NCBI GenBank assembly: GCA_038207625.1
Contig: JBBQZO010000007.1
Span: 1-64,000, forward strand
Origin: JBBQZO01 sp038207625
GTDB taxonomy: Bacteria > Pseudomonadota > Gammaproteobacteria > Burkholderiales > Burkholderiaceae_D
DNA length: 64,000 nt
Direction: 5' to 3'
Position 1 is the stretch's first letter; each line of letters starts with the position of its first letter. Shown here piece after piece: positions 62,996 through 64,000 of the stretch. The notes under the pieces were generated by a model. It did not search any database. It was not told the DNA's origin and saw only the letters and a program-made list of their open reading frames with translations. The position numbers were made by a program, and so were the translations under genes.

Positions 62996-64000
62996 TTATC
63001 GTGCTGCCAAGACGCTGAGCAGGTGCTGGCGGGCGATCTCAAATTCGCGCTGCAGGCGCGCGTGCAGCGCCGCGGCGCCGCCCAGCTGGCCTTCGTTGGC
63101 GCAGCGTTCGAGTTCGACGCAATGCGCGTGCATGCGTTGCGCGCCCAGGTTGTCGATGCCCGACAAGAAGCGGTGCGCACAGGCGGCCAGCGCCGTCGCA
63201 TTTTGCTGGGCGATGGCGCGCGCGATGTGATCGAGGTGCAATGGCGAGTCGGTGATGAACAAGTTGATGATCTCGACGACCAGGGTCGGATTGTTCTCGT
63301 CCTCGAGCGCGCGCAATTGATCGATGCGGCGCCGGTCGATGACTGCCGCGCCATTGTCGGGCGGGACATTGTCGCCACCGCCGGCGACGCGCTTGAGCAC
63401 CGCGCTCAGGTCGTTCAATTCGAGCGGCTTGGACACATACGCGTCCATGCCGGCGGCCAGACAGTGTTCGCGGTCGCCCGGCATCGCGCTGGCGGTCATC
63501 GCAATCACGCGCGGCAGGGCCTTGCCGGCGTGGCGCAAGCGCAGCCGGCGGGTCGCTTCCAGGCCGTCCATCTCCGGCATCTGCACATCCATCAGTACCA
63601 CGTCGTAGTGTTGCCGCTCGAGCGCCGCGAGCACCTCGACGCCATTGCCGACGACGTCGGCGCGATAACCCAAGTGCTGCAGCAGCTGCTGCAGCACTTT
63701 CTGGTTGATCGCATTGTCCTCGGCCACCAGGATCGCCAGCGGCAGCGCATCGGCCATGCGCCCGCGCCGGGGCGCCGTCTGCGCGGGCACGTGCACCGGC
63801 CCGATCCGCAGCGCGTGCAGCAGCACGTCGAACAGCGCGGTCGGCTTGATCGGCTTGTTCAGGCAGGCGGCGAACTGCACCTTCGACATGCTCACGTTGC
63901 GCGGCCGGTGCGCCACCGACGTGAGCATGATCAGGGGCAGCGCGTCGGCGTCGCGGTATTTGCGGATCTCGCTGGCCAGCCCGATGCCGTCCATGTTGGG
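62996..64000 (-). CDS. Hybrid sensor kinase C-terminus (receiver, receiver, Hpt), partial
   Basis: The gene runs off the window edge; only the C-terminal part is seen. The order is a first receiver-like domain (IMLTSVAHR, LNKPIKPTALFDVLL), a second receiver with the phosphoacceptor Asp in VVLMDVQMPEMDG and YVSKPLELNDL, and an Hpt domain at the end with ALAACAHRFLSGIDNLGA. The Hpt motif keeps the His but has Ser where the usual Lys follows. The kinase core lies upstream. It is convergent with the cyclase gene, a common regulatory pairing though not proven here. Confidence 0.87.
   Translation of the reverse strand, partial: PNMDGIGLASEIRKYRDADALPLIMLTSVAHRPRNVSMSKVQFAACLNKPIKPTALFDVLLHALRIGPVHVPAQTAPRRGRMADALPLAILVAEDNAINQKVLQQLLQHLGYRADVVGNGVEVLAALERQHYDVVLMDVQMPEMDGLEATRRLRLRHAGKALPRVIAMTASAMPGDREHCLAAGMDAYVSKPLELNDLSAVLKRVAGGGDNVPPDNGAAVIDRRRIDQLRALEDENNPTLVVEIINLFITDSPLHLDHIARAIAQQNATALAACAHRFLSGIDNLGAQRMHAHCVELERCANEGQLGGAAALHARLQREFEIARQHLLSVLAAR

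Overview
The window is GC-rich chromosomal DNA with short intergenic gaps and many 4-nt gene overlaps. It looks like a betaproteobacterium of the order Burkholderiales, most likely family Oxalobacteraceae (Massilia/Duganella-like). The evidence is gatC/gatA/gatB divergent from mreBCD-mrdA-rodA-rlpA, gshA-gshB next to a short PTS (EIIA-HPr-EI), metX-metW, a PEP-CTERM protein, and proteins that resemble that family. The genus is an inference; I could not run a 16S or ANI comparison.

Layout. 1-200: the end of an rRNA operon (5S rRNA and terminator). 0.3-3.5 kb: an OmpA-like lipoprotein/envelope protein, ompW behind an FNR-type site, a small membrane protein followed by an interrupted reading frame, and an M14 carboxypeptidase. 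3.5-8.0 kb: a tightly packed minus-strand operon (di-heme peroxidase, porin, FMN-binding protein, ApbE flavin transferase, four-helix b-type cytochrome) behind a sigma70-like promoter overlapped by a Fur box. I read it as an iron-responsive extracytoplasmic electron-transfer module, possibly a ferric reductase. 8.2-22.3 kb: two small genes, then paaX and the divergent phenylacetate operon paaABCDE-G-H-I-K-J-Y-Z. It has no paaF, and two families of palindromic repeats lie inside it. 22.3-33.3 kb: CsbD protein, M23 peptidase, L,D-transpeptidase, YihY protein, an M24 peptidase with a two-gene TRAP permease lacking its binding protein, argH, a solute-binding protein and an acetyltransferase. 33.3-36.8 kb: two decayed genes (a Cache-type secreted protein and an IS4-type transposase), an M64 protein and a Lys/Ala-rich secreted protein.

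36.8-41.7 kb: glutathione synthesis (gshA, gshB) followed by EIIA-Man, HPr and enzyme I. Enzyme I has Tyr where the phosphorylated active-site His should be. 41.8-46.8 kb: metX-metW-ampG-M48 peptidase-pseudouridine synthase, each pair overlapping by 4 nt. 46.8-49.0 kb: xth, pyrE and a PEP-CTERM protein. 49.1-52.7 kb: gatB, a repeat block, gatA, gatC. 53-60 kb: the rod-shape and cell-elongation cluster mreB-mreC-mreD-mrdA-rodA-rlpA. 60-64 kb: a DUF6765-type protein, a diguanylate cyclase, and the C-terminal part of a hybrid sensor kinase cut by the window edge.

The most promising leads are the enzyme I His-to-Tyr change, the Fur-box flavin/cytochrome operon, the perfect FNR box ahead of ompW, and the shared repeat family that splits paaA from paaB and gatA from gatB.
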